A DNA stretch of 64,000 nucleotides from Stappia sp. TSB10P1A. Its GTDB lineage: Bacteria; Pseudomonadota; Alphaproteobacteria; Rhizobiales; Stappiaceae. Location: the NCBI RefSeq assembly GCF_900185725.1, contig NZ_FYAU01000026.1, positions 124,001 to 188,000 on the forward strand. The letters are read 5' to 3'. The translations under genes and the position numbers were made by a program. Below are positions 24,524 to 34,481 of the stretch, piece after piece. Below the pieces are notes generated by a model. It did not search any database, was not told the origin of the DNA, and saw only the letters and a program-made list of their open reading frames with translations. Each line of letters begins with the position of its first letter. The stretch's first letter is position 1.

Positions 24524-25867
24524 TCACTTCATGGATTTCGCCTTGCCGGCAAGCTCCACCGCCTTCGCGTAATTCGCGACGATGCGGGAGTCCCATTCCT
24601 GCTCGACCTCGGCCTGGCGGCCGGTCGCCTTGTCGTCGGCGGTCTGGCGCTTGGTCGTGAAGATCGCGGCGAAGGCCGAATCGTTCGCCGTCTCCAGGTC
24701 GACCGGGGTCCAGGCGACCAGGGCGCGGGCCTCTTTGATCAGGTCCTTCGCCTCCTGCGACCCACCCTCGCCGACGGCCGCCTCGGCCTCGTGGATGGCC
24801 TTCACCGCCGCGGTCAGCTCCTTGTGGCGATAGGTGATCATGCTGTCGAACAGCGCGTTGACCGCGTTGTAATGCGCCTTCGACGCTTCACTGTCGAAGC
24901 TGACGCTGGCCTTGATCGTGTCGCCGACGAACGGGTTCGGGAAGCCCTCGGGGGCGTGCGCATAGGCTTCCGGATTGACCGGCAGGCGCATGATCTTCGG
25001 GTCGAGCAGCAGTTCCTGGCCCTTGGTCGACAGCAGGAAGTCGACGAACTTCCTGGCGTTCTCCTCATTCGGCGCCTTGGTGACGATGCCGACATTGGCC
25101 GGCACCAAAGCGGTCACGTCCGGATAGACGAAGTCGACCGGAAAGCCCGAGGAGCGCGAGGAGAAGCCGAAGAAGTCGATGACGACGCCGAAGCCGAAGG
25201 AGCCGGTGTTGACGCCGTCCGGCACGCCGAACGAGCGCTCGGTGATGGTGTAGGAGTTGCCGCTGATCCACTTGATCTGCTCCCAGCCCTTCTCCCAGCC
25301 CTCGCCCTGCAGGATCGTCTCGATCGTCAGATGCGTGGTGCCGGAGCGCGAGGGCGAGGAAATGCCGACATGGCCGAAATACTCGGCCTTGGTCAGGTCC
25401 GACCACTGCCGGGCCGGCTCCAGGCCATAGGACTGGGCATAGCGGGTGTTCCACATGATGCCGTAGCCCGACAGCGCGAAGCCGGTGTAGAAGCCGTCCG
25501 GATCGTTGATCGGATAGGCGCCGATCTTCTCCGGCAGTCCCTCGACCGCCGGGCTGTACTTCTCCAGCAGACCGTCGGCCTTCAGCACCTCGAAGGCATC
25601 CGGCGCCGAGGCCCAGAAGATGTCGGACGAGTTGTTCGACGTGGTTTCCTTGAGGAACTTGACGCCCGCGCTGGTGGCCTTGTTGACGACCTCGACGGTG
25701 ACGCCCGGATGGGCCTGCTCGAAGGCGGTCTTGTAGACGTCGGTGACATCGGCCGGATAGGACGTGACGATGGTCAGCTTGTCGCTGGCGATCGCGAGCG
25801 TGGTCAGGGACACGGACGCGAACAGAGCGGCCGCCCCCGCGGCAGCTTTCAGGGCAAAAGAGCTCAC
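24524..25867 (-). CDS. Fbp/Pgt-type periplasmic solute-binding protein
   Basis: A 447-residue secreted protein. The start is GTG 25867, with GGAGG 7 bases upstream; an earlier TTG has no ribosome site. The signal peptide ends near LTTLAIA before SDKLTIVTSYPADV. The central SPSRSGTTHLTIETILQGEG and TERSFGVPDGVNTGSFGFGV match the sensor protein at 29539-30996 closely (PARSGTTLLFVELVLQSLG; TARSFGVPEGLG). The C-terminal 90 residues form a helical extension. Its own candidate sigma54 promoter with enhancer sites lies upstream. The ligand is unknown; Pgt-type relatives respond to phosphoglycerate, Fbp-type to ferric iron. Confidence 0.88.
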   Translation of the reverse strand: MSSFALKAAAGAAALFASVSLTTLAIASDKLTIVTSYPADVTDVYKTAFEQAHPGVTVEVVNKATSAGVKFLKETTSNNSSDIFWASAPDAFEVLKADGLLEKYSPAVEGLPEKIGAYPINDPDGFYTGFALSGYGIMWNTRYAQSYGLEPARQWSDLTKAEYFGHVGISSPSRSGTTHLTIETILQGEGWEKGWEQIKWISGNSYTITERSFGVPDGVNTGSFGFGVVIDFFGFSSRSSGFPVDFVYPDVTALVPANVGIVTKAPNEENARKFVDFLLSTKGQELLLDPKIMRLPVNPEAYAHAPEGFPNPFVGDTIKASVSFDSEASKAHYNAVNALFDSMITYRHKELTAAVKAIHEAEAAVGEGGSQEAKDLIKEARALVAWTPVDLETANDSAFAAIFTTKRQTADDKATGRQAEVEQEWDSRIVANYAKAVELAGKAKSMK

Positions 25868-25917
25868 TTGTATTCCTCCCAATGGTTCCGGCCTTGGCAG
25901 CCGGTGCCCTCTCCCCT

Positions 25918-25933
25918 GTCAAATGCCGTGCCA
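25918..25933 (-). promoter_or_regulatory. Candidate sigma54 promoter of the Fbp-type importer operon
   Basis: The minus strand reads TGGCACGGCATTTGAC (25933-25918). The -24 element TGGCACG is perfect. The -12 element reads TTGA where TTGC is expected, one mismatch, with correct 10-base spacing between the GG and the -12 dinucleotide. Transcription would start near 25906, 39 bases before the GTG start. It fits the sigma54 activator encoded immediately upstream. Confidence 0.6.
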
Positions 25934-25955
25934 GATCGGAAAATCCGGCCGAGAA

Positions 25956-25974
25956 AATCATTCAATGAGTGATT
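25956..25974. promoter_or_regulatory. Imperfect 19-bp palindrome upstream of the sigma54 promoter
   Basis: AATCATTCA-A-TGAGTGATT, with a single mismatched pair flanking the centre. It lies between the -24 element and the enhancer sites and could bind IHF-like or repressor proteins. No protein can be assigned. Confidence 0.35.
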
Positions 25975-26030
25975 TCAAAGGAATGCGGGATCGTCGCGCG
26001 AACGGCGACAGACGTGCCTGTGGCGGAACC

Positions 26031-26067
26031 GACTCACCCCGTCACGTCAAGGTGAGTCGAAATCGAC

Positions 26068-26071
<4 letters not shown>
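26031..26071. promoter_or_regulatory. Candidate enhancer (UAS) of the sigma54 activator
   Basis: There are three half-sites. GACTCACC at 26031-26038 and GGTGAGTCGA at 26051-26060 face each other, and the latter forms with TCGACTCAC (26063-26071) a 9-bp perfect inverted repeat with a 2-base centre. They lie about 125-165 bp upstream of the predicted transcription start, a normal enhancer distance, and overlap the last codon of the activator gene. Confidence 0.6.
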
Positions 26072-27421
<1,350 letters not shown>

Positions 27422-27435
<14 letters not shown>

Positions 27436-29542
27436 GCGCTGCGCCTCGTACCTCCCGCCCCTCGTCCACCCGTTCCTCATCCACCCGGTGCAACTCGAGG
27501 ATCGCCCGCGTGCCGCCGCCCTCGGCCGGAGCAAAGCGCAGGCTGCCGTCGAAATCGCGGACGATGTTGTAGGAGATCGACAGGCCGAGACCAAGCCCCC
27601 GGCCCGGCTCCTTGGTGGTGAAGAACGGATCGAACACCTTGCCGAGCACATCGTCCGGAATGCCGCAGCCATTGTCGGCGACCTCGATCACCACCCTCTC
27701 TCCGGCCGCGCGTACGCTGACCGCGACGCGCGGCGCCTTGCGCTCCTCGACCGCATCGACGGCATTGCCGATCAGGTTGATCAGCACCTGTTCCAGCCGG
27801 TTGGCGTCGGCGCGCACGGGTGCCCCGTCGCCCTCCCGCGGCAGATCGAGAGCGATGCGCGCGGCCTGCGGCTGCACACGGAACAGTTCCGCCGCGCGCA
27901 GGACGATCGGCACCGGATCGCAGCTTGCCGCCTCGCGGGTGTGGCGCCGAGCCAGCGTCTTCAGGTGGTTCGAGGTGTCGGCCAGCCGCAGCACCAGGCC
28001 GGACACCTGCTCCAGCTTCTCGCGCACCTTGCCGGTGTTGGACTGGTCGAGATAGCGCCGGGCGTTGTGCAGATAGGAGCGCATGGCGGCGAGCGGCTGG
28101 TTGAACTCATGGGCGATACCCGCCGACAACTGGCCGAGCGCGGCCATCTTGCCCGCCTGCACCAGCTCTTCCTGGGTCTGCAGCAGCTTGCCCTCCACCT
28201 GCCGGCGCTCGTCGATTTCGCGGGTCAGCCGCTCGTTGATCTCCCCGAGCTCCAGCCGCCGCCGCCGGGCGAGCTGGCTGCGCCCCTGCAAGGTGCGCAG
28301 CGCGTCGGCGAGCTGGCCCATCTCGTCCTGGCCGGTGACCTTGACCGGCGCGTCGAGTTCGCCGTCGGCGATGGCGCGCATGGATTTCAGCAGGCTGGAC
28401 AGGCGCGGAATGAACTGCCGGCCGACCGTCAGCCAGCCGACCACCAGCGCCACCACCGCCAGCAACCCGCCGAGGGCGAGCAGCAGCACCGTGCCGCGCC
28501 CCAGCGCGTCGCGTGCCGCCGCCGCCACTTCCACCGAGCGGCGCCCCGCCGAGGCGACCGCGCCGCTGACCAGCCGCGACAGCCGGTCGAGCTTGTCGCC
28601 CGCCTCCTCGACGATCACCGCGCTCTCTCCGGCCAGCGCCGTCTCGCTGAACTTCAGCTCGAACAAGGCGCCGCGCGGCGCGCCGAGCCGGGCGATGTCG
28701 GACAGCGCCTGGCGCAGGGTCACGGTGCTCGCCGCCTGCGCCAGCAGACTCACCATGTCGCCGGTGCCGGCGACCGCCTCGCCGACATCCTGGCGCAGCA
28801 GCTCAATCACGTCGCGGTCCTGCGCCTGCGCAACGCGCAGCAGCTTGCCGATCAACAGGTTGACATGGGCATTGGCGCTCCACAGCGTCTCGGCGAAGCG
28901 CAGCTCCCGCTGCAGCAGCCCGGTCTGCGGCGCCGCACCGGCCATTGCCGGCCCCGCCGCCTCCAGTGCCTCCAGCGCCACGCGGATGTTGAAATCAGTG
29001 TCGACGATCAGCGGCTCGATCTCGCGCAAGGCCTCGTCATGCAGCCGGTTGAGCCGCACCACCAGCGCATCCACCTGCTGACGGATCGCAAGGTGGCGGG
29101 CGACATTGCCGTCGATGCGGGCGATGTCGGCGGCCAGCGCCTGCGGCAGGTCGGCACTGTCGCCGAAGCTCTCCGGCAGGTCGTCGCGCAGCGTCCGGCC
29201 GATGCGCTCCAGCAGTCCGGCGAGACTTGCGACCGCCCCCTCCAGCCGCTCCCGGCTGGCCTGCCGGGCCTCGTTGGACCGGGCGAAGACGAGGCGCGGC
29301 ATGTCGGCGCGAATGCCGGTCGCCACCTCGGTGAAGCGGGAAATGTCCGCCTGCCGCCCGGTCTCGATGGCGACGAGGTCGCTCACCGTCTCGCCATAGC
29401 TGGAAAACACATAGACCGACAGGCCCGCCGTGCCGAGGCCGACCGTCGCGATGACCGCCAGCGCCGCGATCAGCCGGACGCCGATGAAGGAATGAAGCCG
29501 TTTCGACGCCCGGGGCGCATCGTCCTGCATGACCGCCTTCAC
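27422..29542 (-). CDS. Sensor histidine kinase (PgtB/DctB-like)
   Basis: A 706-residue membrane kinase. Membrane span 1 is about residues 20-45, a long helical periplasmic region 46-348, span 2 about 350-373, and HAMP about 372-425. A coiled coil leads to the H-box [21 protein letters not shown] with His478, the N-box [12 protein letters not shown], and the G-boxes DNGCGIPDD and [15 protein letters not shown]. The GTG start overlaps the stop of the upstream binding-protein gene (GTGA); ATG four codons later is an alternative. It probably reads ligand occupancy of that binding protein and phosphorylates the sigma54 regulator. Confidence 0.93.
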
Positions 29543-30996
29543 CGTGCTTGCGGCGAGACTGCAGCGGCGAGGCGCCGCTGCGCCTGCTCGACCAACGCCC
29601 CGGCCTCGGCCAGCCGCTCGCGCGTCTCCCGGTGCCAGCTCTCCAGCAGCCGCTCGCGGAAGGCGCGGTTTTCCAGCCGCTCCGGCGCGGTCGGCGAGAA
29701 CACCCGCACCAAGGCCGGGTCATGCGCCATGAAGGCGCGCACCGGCACGCCGGTCGCCCGGCGATAGGCCTGATCGAGCAGCGCCCGCGCCTCCCCCACC
29801 GCCTCCCCTGTCGTCTCTCCCGTCGCCTCTCCCGCATCCGCCAGCCCCGCCTCGACCTCGCGCCAGCGCCGCCAGAAGCGCCGGTGCTCGTCGAGCTGAT
29901 AGGTCACCAACTGGTCGAACAGCGCCACCACCACGTCGCGCCGGGTCGAGGCGAGCAGATAGTCGAACCGCTCCTCGAACGGCGCCGCCTCCCGCGCCTC
30001 GGCAAGCGGGATCCGCGCCACCTGCGGGTCGGCCAGCAGCGCCTGGCCCTCCTCTCCTTGCAGGAAGGCGACGAAGCGGCGCGCGCCCTGGCCGTTGCGC
30101 GCGTTGGTCAACGCCGCAACCCCGGCCGGCAGCAGCACGTCGCCCGGCGCGGCGACAAAGGCGAGCGGCTCGCCATTGGTCGGCTGGGTGCGGGCAAGGA
30201 AGCCGACGCCGATGCCGACCGGGAAGCGGCCGTGGCCGAGCCCCTCCGGCACGCCGAAGGAGCGGGCCGTCACCGTGGCGAGATTGCCGGCAAGCTGCTG
30301 CAGATAGGCCCAGCCCTCGTCCCAGCCGAGCGATTGCAGCACCAGTTCGACGAACAGCAGCGTGGTGCCCGAGCGCGCCGGCGCCGACATCGCGATCAGG
30401 CCGGCATAATCCGGCGCCAGCAGCGATCCAAGGTCGGCCGGCGGCGGCAGCCCCTTGGCGCGCATCAGGTCCGGCCGCCACATGATGCCGATCCGCGAAT
30501 AGGCGAAGGCATGCAGGCGCGGCGGCGACGGCCGCACCCCGGCCGCCGCTTCCGGGCCGGCCCGCGCCGGACGCTCCAGCAGCCCGGCATCGGCAAGCTC
30601 GGCGATGGCGATGGGCGAACTCGTCCACACCGCATCGGCCCGCGGCAGGCGCTCGCTCGTCACATGCTCGATCAGCGCATGGGTCGACTTGTGCAGGAAG
30701 CGCAGGTCCTCGCCGGGCCGGGTCCGGAGATAGGCGGCCGCGACCGCCTGGGCGAAGGGTTCGGGATAGGAGGTCAGAACGACGATGGGCGGGGCGGGGA
30801 GCATCGAGCCGGAGGAAGCGATGGTCTCCGCCGCGCCAGCGGGGGAGCCGGCCTGCTGCGCGGCAAGCGGCCGCGGCGCCAGCGCGAGCGCCAGCACCGC
30901 CAGCACTGCCAGCGCGCCCCGCAAGGGGATGACCATCCACGGGCGGCCGCCCCCTCCTCCCGGGGCGGACCGGACTGCACGACGCAAGGGTGTCAT
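29539..30996 (-). CDS. Periplasmic sensor protein of the three-component regulator (PgtC-like)
   Basis: A 485-residue solute-binding-like protein. The start at 30996 has AGGAAGG upstream. An N-terminal signal or anchor (VIPLRGALAVLAVLALALA) is followed by APPIVVLTSYPEPFAQ. It is a paralogue of the importer's binding protein (24524-25867): both share SRSGTT/ARSGTT, GWxxGW and ARSFGVP blocks. It is the first gene of a coupled operon with the kinase and response regulator, the same order as the enterobacterial pgtC-pgtB-pgtA system. A 12-bp repeat array encodes GEATGETTGEAVGEA near residue 390. Confidence 0.85.
   Translation of the reverse strand: MTPLRRAVRSAPGGGGGRPWMVIPLRGALAVLAVLALALAPRPLAAQQAGSPAGAAETIASSGSMLPAPPIVVLTSYPEPFAQAVAAAYLRTRPGEDLRFLHKSTHALIEHVTSERLPRADAVWTSSPIAIAELADAGLLERPARAGPEAAAGVRPSPPRLHAFAYSRIGIMWRPDLMRAKGLPPPADLGSLLAPDYAGLIAMSAPARSGTTLLFVELVLQSLGWDEGWAYLQQLAGNLATVTARSFGVPEGLGHGRFPVGIGVGFLARTQPTNGEPLAFVAAPGDVLLPAGVAALTNARNGQGARRFVAFLQGEEGQALLADPQVARIPLAEAREAAPFEERFDYLLASTRRDVVVALFDQLVTYQLDEHRRFWRRWREVEAGLADAGEATGETTGEAVGEARALLDQAYRRATGVPVRAFMAHDPALVRVFSPTAPERLENRAFRERLLESWHRETRERLAEAGALVEQAQRRLAAAVSPQAR
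29790..29837 (-). repeat. Four 12-bp tandem repeats in the sensor-protein gene
   Basis: Degenerate units (CCTCCCCCACCG, CCTCCCCTGTCG, TCTCTCCCGTCG, CCTCTCCCGCAT on the plus strand) encode a Gly-Glu-rich four-residue periodicity in the protein. Confidence 0.6.
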
Positions 30997-31316
30997 TGTC
31001 CTTCCTGTGTCCGGACCCGACCTGGATGCTCCTCCACACCCATGGGATCCGGTCACGGCGATCACGATCGCGGCCATTTGGTCACAAGCCGGCTAAGTCT
31101 TCAAGGCGCGCCGGCGGCCGGGAGATGGACCGCTTTCGGCGCCATGCCATTGCCCGCAACCTGGGGATTTCTGCCCAGGCTTGCCTTGGCGGCCCGTCCA
31201 TGGCCCTATTCGAAAGGAGAAATGTCGGTTTTCGAACAAAATGACGAGACCGGCTGCGATCGACAGGAACACCGCCGCCGGACGACGGCGGGCGGCAGGC
31301 AGGCGGGCGATCCCGG
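30997..31316. promoter_or_regulatory. Divergent intergenic region with TTCGAA inverted repeat
   Basis: This 320-base gap separates the minus-strand sensor operon from the plus-strand DeoR gene. It contains TTCGAAA (31209-31215) and TTTCGAA (31230-31236), an inverted pair with 21 bp between centres, enclosing AAATGTCGG (31220-31228). The same nine bases recur at 32178-32186 before the importer gene, so this may be the DeoR-family operator. No clear sigma70 or sigma54 promoter was recognised here. Confidence 0.4.
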
Positions 31317-32090
31317 ATGGACGAGACCACCAAGAAGAAGACCCTGCGCCAGCAGCAGGTCCTGAGCCTTCTGGAGAAATCCGGCTATGCCTCGGTCGAG
31401 GAGCTGACCGCCCGCTTCGCCGTGACCTCGCAGACGATCCGCCGCGACATCGGCGACCTGGCCGCCGGCGGCCGGGTGCGGCGCTATCACGGCGGCGTCG
31501 CGCTGGCGAGCCCGATCGACGCCCAGACCTACCGGCAGCGCCGGGTCGAGCAGGCCAGCGTCAAGCGCCGCATCGCCCGCCGCGTCGCCGAACTCGTGCC
31601 GGACGGCGCCTCGGTGTTCCTCGACGCCGGCTCGACCTGCGAGGCGGTGGCCGAGGCGCTGTGCGAGCGGCGCGGCCTCAAACTCGTCACCTACAGCCTG
31701 CGCGCCGCCGTCACCCTCACCGACCGCACCGACTTCACCATCGCCGTGCCCGGCGGCTTCGTGAAGAATGTCGCCGGCAGCGTCATGGCCGAGGACGTCG
31801 CCGACTTCATCCGCCGCTTCCGCTTCGACGTGGCGATCATCGCCGTCAGCGGCATCGACGAGGACGGCGGCATGGGCGACGACGACCAGACCGAAGTGTC
31901 GATCGTCCGCGCCGCCACCGGCCAGGCCCGCTCGACCCTGCTTGCCAGCGATTCCAGCAAGTTCTACCGCACCGCCCTGGTGCATCTCGGCTCCGTCACC
32001 GAGGTTTCCGACCTCGTCACCGACGCCGCTCCGCAAGGGGCGCTGCAGCAGATTCTCGCCGCCTCCCCGGTCAGGCTGCACATTGCCTGA
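31317..32090 (+). CDS. DeoR-family transcriptional regulator
   Basis: A 257-residue repressor with the DeoR helix-turn-helix (LEKSGYASVEELTARFAVTSQTIRRDIGDL split over residues 19-48; the SQTIRRDI recognition helix is diagnostic) and a sugar-phosphate-sensing C-terminal domain (VFLDAGSTCEAVAEAL; LLASDSSKFYRTALVHLG). It lies 136 bases upstream of, and in the same direction as, a three-gene ABC importer, so it probably controls that importer. DeoR proteins usually respond to phosphorylated sugars, which argues against calling the importer a phosphonate system outright. Confidence 0.93.
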   Translation: MDETTKKKTLRQQQVLSLLEKSGYASVEELTARFAVTSQTIRRDIGDLAAGGRVRRYHGGVALASPIDAQTYRQRRVEQASVKRRIARRVAELVPDGASVFLDAGSTCEAVAEALCERRGLKLVTYSLRAAVTLTDRTDFTIAVPGGFVKNVAGSVMAEDVADFIRRFRFDVAIIAVSGIDEDGGMGDDDQTEVSIVRAATGQARSTLLASDSSKFYRTALVHLGSVTEVSDLVTDAAPQGALQQILAASPVRLHIA

Positions 32091-32177
32091 GCCGGATTTG
32101 CCGGCCGGCCGGTTCGGCGGCTAAAAAAACCGGCGCGTTTCATTTACACTGTTGTGAAGCCGACCGGTTTGCGCATT

Positions 32178-32199
32178 AAATGTCGGAAAAAGAAAAATG
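32178..32199 (+). promoter_or_regulatory. Candidate DeoR-family operator before the third importer
   Basis: AAATGTCGG (32178-32186) followed by AAAATG (32194-32199) repeats the arrangement found at 31220-31243 upstream of the regulator gene, where the second element is two bases further away. Confidence 0.35.
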
Positions 32200-32226
32200 T
32201 TGCCTTTCAAACAGAGGAGAACCGAG

Positions 32227-33234
32227 ATGCACCTGACAAAGAGGTCCGCCCTGGCCGCGCTTGCCGCCGTGATGCTGTCCGGCACGGCGATGGCCAACAC
32301 GATCACGGTCTATACGGCCTATGAGGAGGACGAGGCCGCGGCGTTCCTTGAGGCGGCCAAGACGTCCCTGCCCGACATCAACGTCAACCTGCTGCGCCTG
32401 TCGACCGGCGACCTCGCCGCGCGCATCATCGCCGAGAAGGCCAATCCGCAGCATGACGTGCTGTGGGGCTTCGCCGTGACCTCGATGGTCAATCCGGAGA
32501 TCCTGGAGGGCCTGGAAGCCTATCAGCCGGTCGGGCTCGACCAGGTGCCCGAGCGCTTCCGCGATGCGGACGGCAAGTGGTTCGCGGTCACCGGCTACAT
32601 GGCGGCGCTCTGCGTCAACAACGAGCGGCTGCAGGCCAGGGGCATGACCATGCCGACCTCCTGGGCCGACCTCACCGACCCGTCCTTCAAGGGCGAGGTG
32701 GTGATGCCGAACCCGGCCAGTTCCGGCACCGGCTATATCCAGATCAACTCGCTGCTGCAGATGATGGGCGAGGAGAAGGGCTGGGAGTTCCTCGACAAGC
32801 TCGACCAGAACGTCGCCCAGTACATCAAGTCCGGTTCGCGGCCCTGCAACGCCGCCTCGGCCGGCGAATACACGGTCGGGGCCTCCTTCGCCCTGCGCGC
32901 CGTCAAGAACATCGAGGAAGGCTATCCGATCACGCTGGTGGTTCCCTCCGAAGGCGCCGGCAACGAGTTGGAGGCCAATGCCCTGGTCGCCGCCTCGAAG
33001 AACAAGGACGCGGCCAAGCGCTTCCTCGACTGGACCTTGAGCGCGGAGGCCGCCAACGTCTATTATGACTGGAAGGCCATCGTCACCGTGCCGGGCGGCA
33101 AGATGCCCGAGCGCTTCACCTCCGCCGGCCTGCCGGACGACGTGTCGCAGGTGCTGTTCCCGGTCGACTTCAAGGCCGCGGCCGACGACCGCAGCCGGAT
33201 CATCCAGAAGTGGCAGGAAAAATACGAGCGTTGA
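32227..33234 (+). CDS. Periplasmic solute-binding protein (2-aminoethylphosphonate/Fbp-like)
   Basis: A 335-residue secreted protein. AGGAG lies upstream of the ATG at 32227; the signal peptide ends with LSGTAMA before NTITVYTAYEEDEAAAF. Central blocks include VLWGFAVTSMVN, PNPASSGTGYIQINSLLQMMG and GSRPCNAASAGEYTVGASFAL. The SGT and Y-containing loops resemble ferric-ion and putative 2-aminoethylphosphonate binding proteins. It is the first gene of binding protein - ATPase - double permease, after the DeoR gene. The ligand is unproven; no phosphonate-degrading enzyme is in the window. Confidence 0.85.
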   Translation: MHLTKRSALAALAAVMLSGTAMANTITVYTAYEEDEAAAFLEAAKTSLPDINVNLLRLSTGDLAARIIAEKANPQHDVLWGFAVTSMVNPEILEGLEAYQPVGLDQVPERFRDADGKWFAVTGYMAALCVNNERLQARGMTMPTSWADLTDPSFKGEVVMPNPASSGTGYIQINSLLQMMGEEKGWEFLDKLDQNVAQYIKSGSRPCNAASAGEYTVGASFALRAVKNIEEGYPITLVVPSEGAGNELEANALVAASKNKDAAKRFLDWTLSAEAANVYYDWKAIVTVPGGKMPERFTSAGLPDDVSQVLFPVDFKAAADDRSRIIQKWQEKYER

Positions 33235-33263
33235 GAAGGGCTTGAGCTCAGTCTCGCGGACGT

Positions 33264-33295
33264 GCCGGCGCCCCCGTCGACGGGAGGGTGCCGGC
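33264..33295 (+). promoter_or_regulatory. Intra-operon hairpin after the third binding-protein gene
   Basis: A 32-bp imperfect palindrome with outer arms GCCGGC (33264-33269 and 33290-33295) and a perfect inner CCCGTCGACGGG. No T-run. Same position as in the other importer operons. Confidence 0.5.
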
Positions 33296-33353
33296 GCTCC
33301 CCGGTCTCGTGACGCGGTAGGGCGGGCCGTGCCGGCGTGCGGCCCGCCCCACC

Positions 33354-33401
33354 GCCAGACTGCTCGCCAGACTGTTCGCCAGTCTTCTCGCCAGTCCTGT
33401 T
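33354..33401. repeat. Four 12-bp tandem repeats between binding-protein and ATPase genes
   Basis: Units GCCAGACTGCTC, GCCAGACTGTTC, GCCAGTCTTCTC and GCCAGTCCTGTT lie just before the ATPase start at 33429, in non-coding sequence. Length changes here would alter the leader of the ATPase message. Confidence 0.65.
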
Positions 33402-33428
33402 GAAAAATCGCGCCCGCAGGGAAGCCCC

Positions 33429-34481
33429 ATGGACCTTTCGATCCACGATCTCGTCAAGCGCTTCGGCAAGCTCACCGCGCTCGACCATGTCTCGCTGGAG
33501 GTGGCCCAGGGCTCCTTCGTCTGCTTCCTCGGCCCCTCGGGCTGCGGCAAGACCACCTTGCTGCGCGTCATCGCCGGACTGGAGGAGGCCGACGGCGGCA
33601 GCATCCGGCTCGGCGGCTCGGATCTCTCGGCGATCCCGGCGCGCAACCGCAATTTCGGCGTCGTGTTCCAGTCCTATTCGCTGTTTCCCAACATGACCGC
33701 GGCCCGCAATGTCGGCTACGGGCTTGAGTGCCGGCGCTGGGACAAGGCGAGAATGCAGTCTCGAATCAAGGAGATGCTCGATCTGGTGCATCTCGCCGAC
33801 CAGGCCGAGAAGCTGCCCTCGCAGATGTCCGGCGGCCAGCAGCAGCGCATCGCGCTGGCCCGCGCGCTGGCGCCCGACCCCTCCGCCCTGCTGCTCGACG
33901 AGCCGCTGTCGGCGCTCGACGCCAAGGTCCGCGAGGAGCTGCGCATCGAGATCCGCGCGGTGCAGAAGCGGCTCGGCATCACCACCATCATGGTCACCCA
34001 CGACCAGGAAGAGGCCCTCGCCATGGCCGACCTGATCGTCGTCATGAGCAAGGGCCGCATCGAGCAAATCGGCACGCCGCAGCAGCTCTACCGCGAGCCG
34101 GCCACCGCCTTCGTCGCCGACTTCATCGGCCGGATGAACGTGCTGCCGCTCGATCCGGGCCCGCAGGACGGCTTCCGCTTCGCCGGCACACAGCTCGAGG
34201 TGCGCACCGCCGCCGGCGGAGCGGGCAAACCCGTGGCGGCGCTCGGCATCCGCCCGGAAGCGATCACGCTGAAAGGGCTGGACACAACCGGTCCGAACGT
34301 CCTGCCGGCAAGCGTGCGCACCGTCTCCTTCCTCGGCAACATCACCCGTGTCGAGGTCGAGCCCGACGCCCGGCCCGGCACCGGCATCCTGGTCGAACTG
34401 CATGGAATGGCGAGGGTTCCCGAGCCTGGCGAGCGGCTTAATATCGACATTTCTGCCGAGGATTTGAGGGTTCTGTCATGA
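33429..34481 (+). CDS. ABC transporter ATP-binding protein (PhnT/FbpC-like)
   Basis: A 350-residue ATPase: Walker A GPSGCGKTT, Q-loop FQSYSLFPNM, signature MSGGQQQRIA, Walker B ALLLDEPLSALD, switch VTHDQEEA, and a C-terminal TOBE domain. It is separated from the binding-protein gene by 194 bases containing a hairpin and four 12-bp repeats, and overlaps the permease gene by four bases (ATGA). Sequence style matches the putative 2-aminoethylphosphonate transporter ATPases, but the Fbp, Pot and Phn branches are hard to separate by eye. Confidence 0.92.
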   Translation: MDLSIHDLVKRFGKLTALDHVSLEVAQGSFVCFLGPSGCGKTTLLRVIAGLEEADGGSIRLGGSDLSAIPARNRNFGVVFQSYSLFPNMTAARNVGYGLECRRWDKARMQSRIKEMLDLVHLADQAEKLPSQMSGGQQQRIALARALAPDPSALLLDEPLSALDAKVREELRIEIRAVQKRLGITTIMVTHDQEEALAMADLIVVMSKGRIEQIGTPQQLYREPATAFVADFIGRMNVLPLDPGPQDGFRFAGTQLEVRTAAGGAGKPVAALGIRPEAITLKGLDTTGPNVLPASVRTVSFLGNITRVEVEPDARPGTGILVELHGMARVPEPGERLNIDISAEDLRVLS

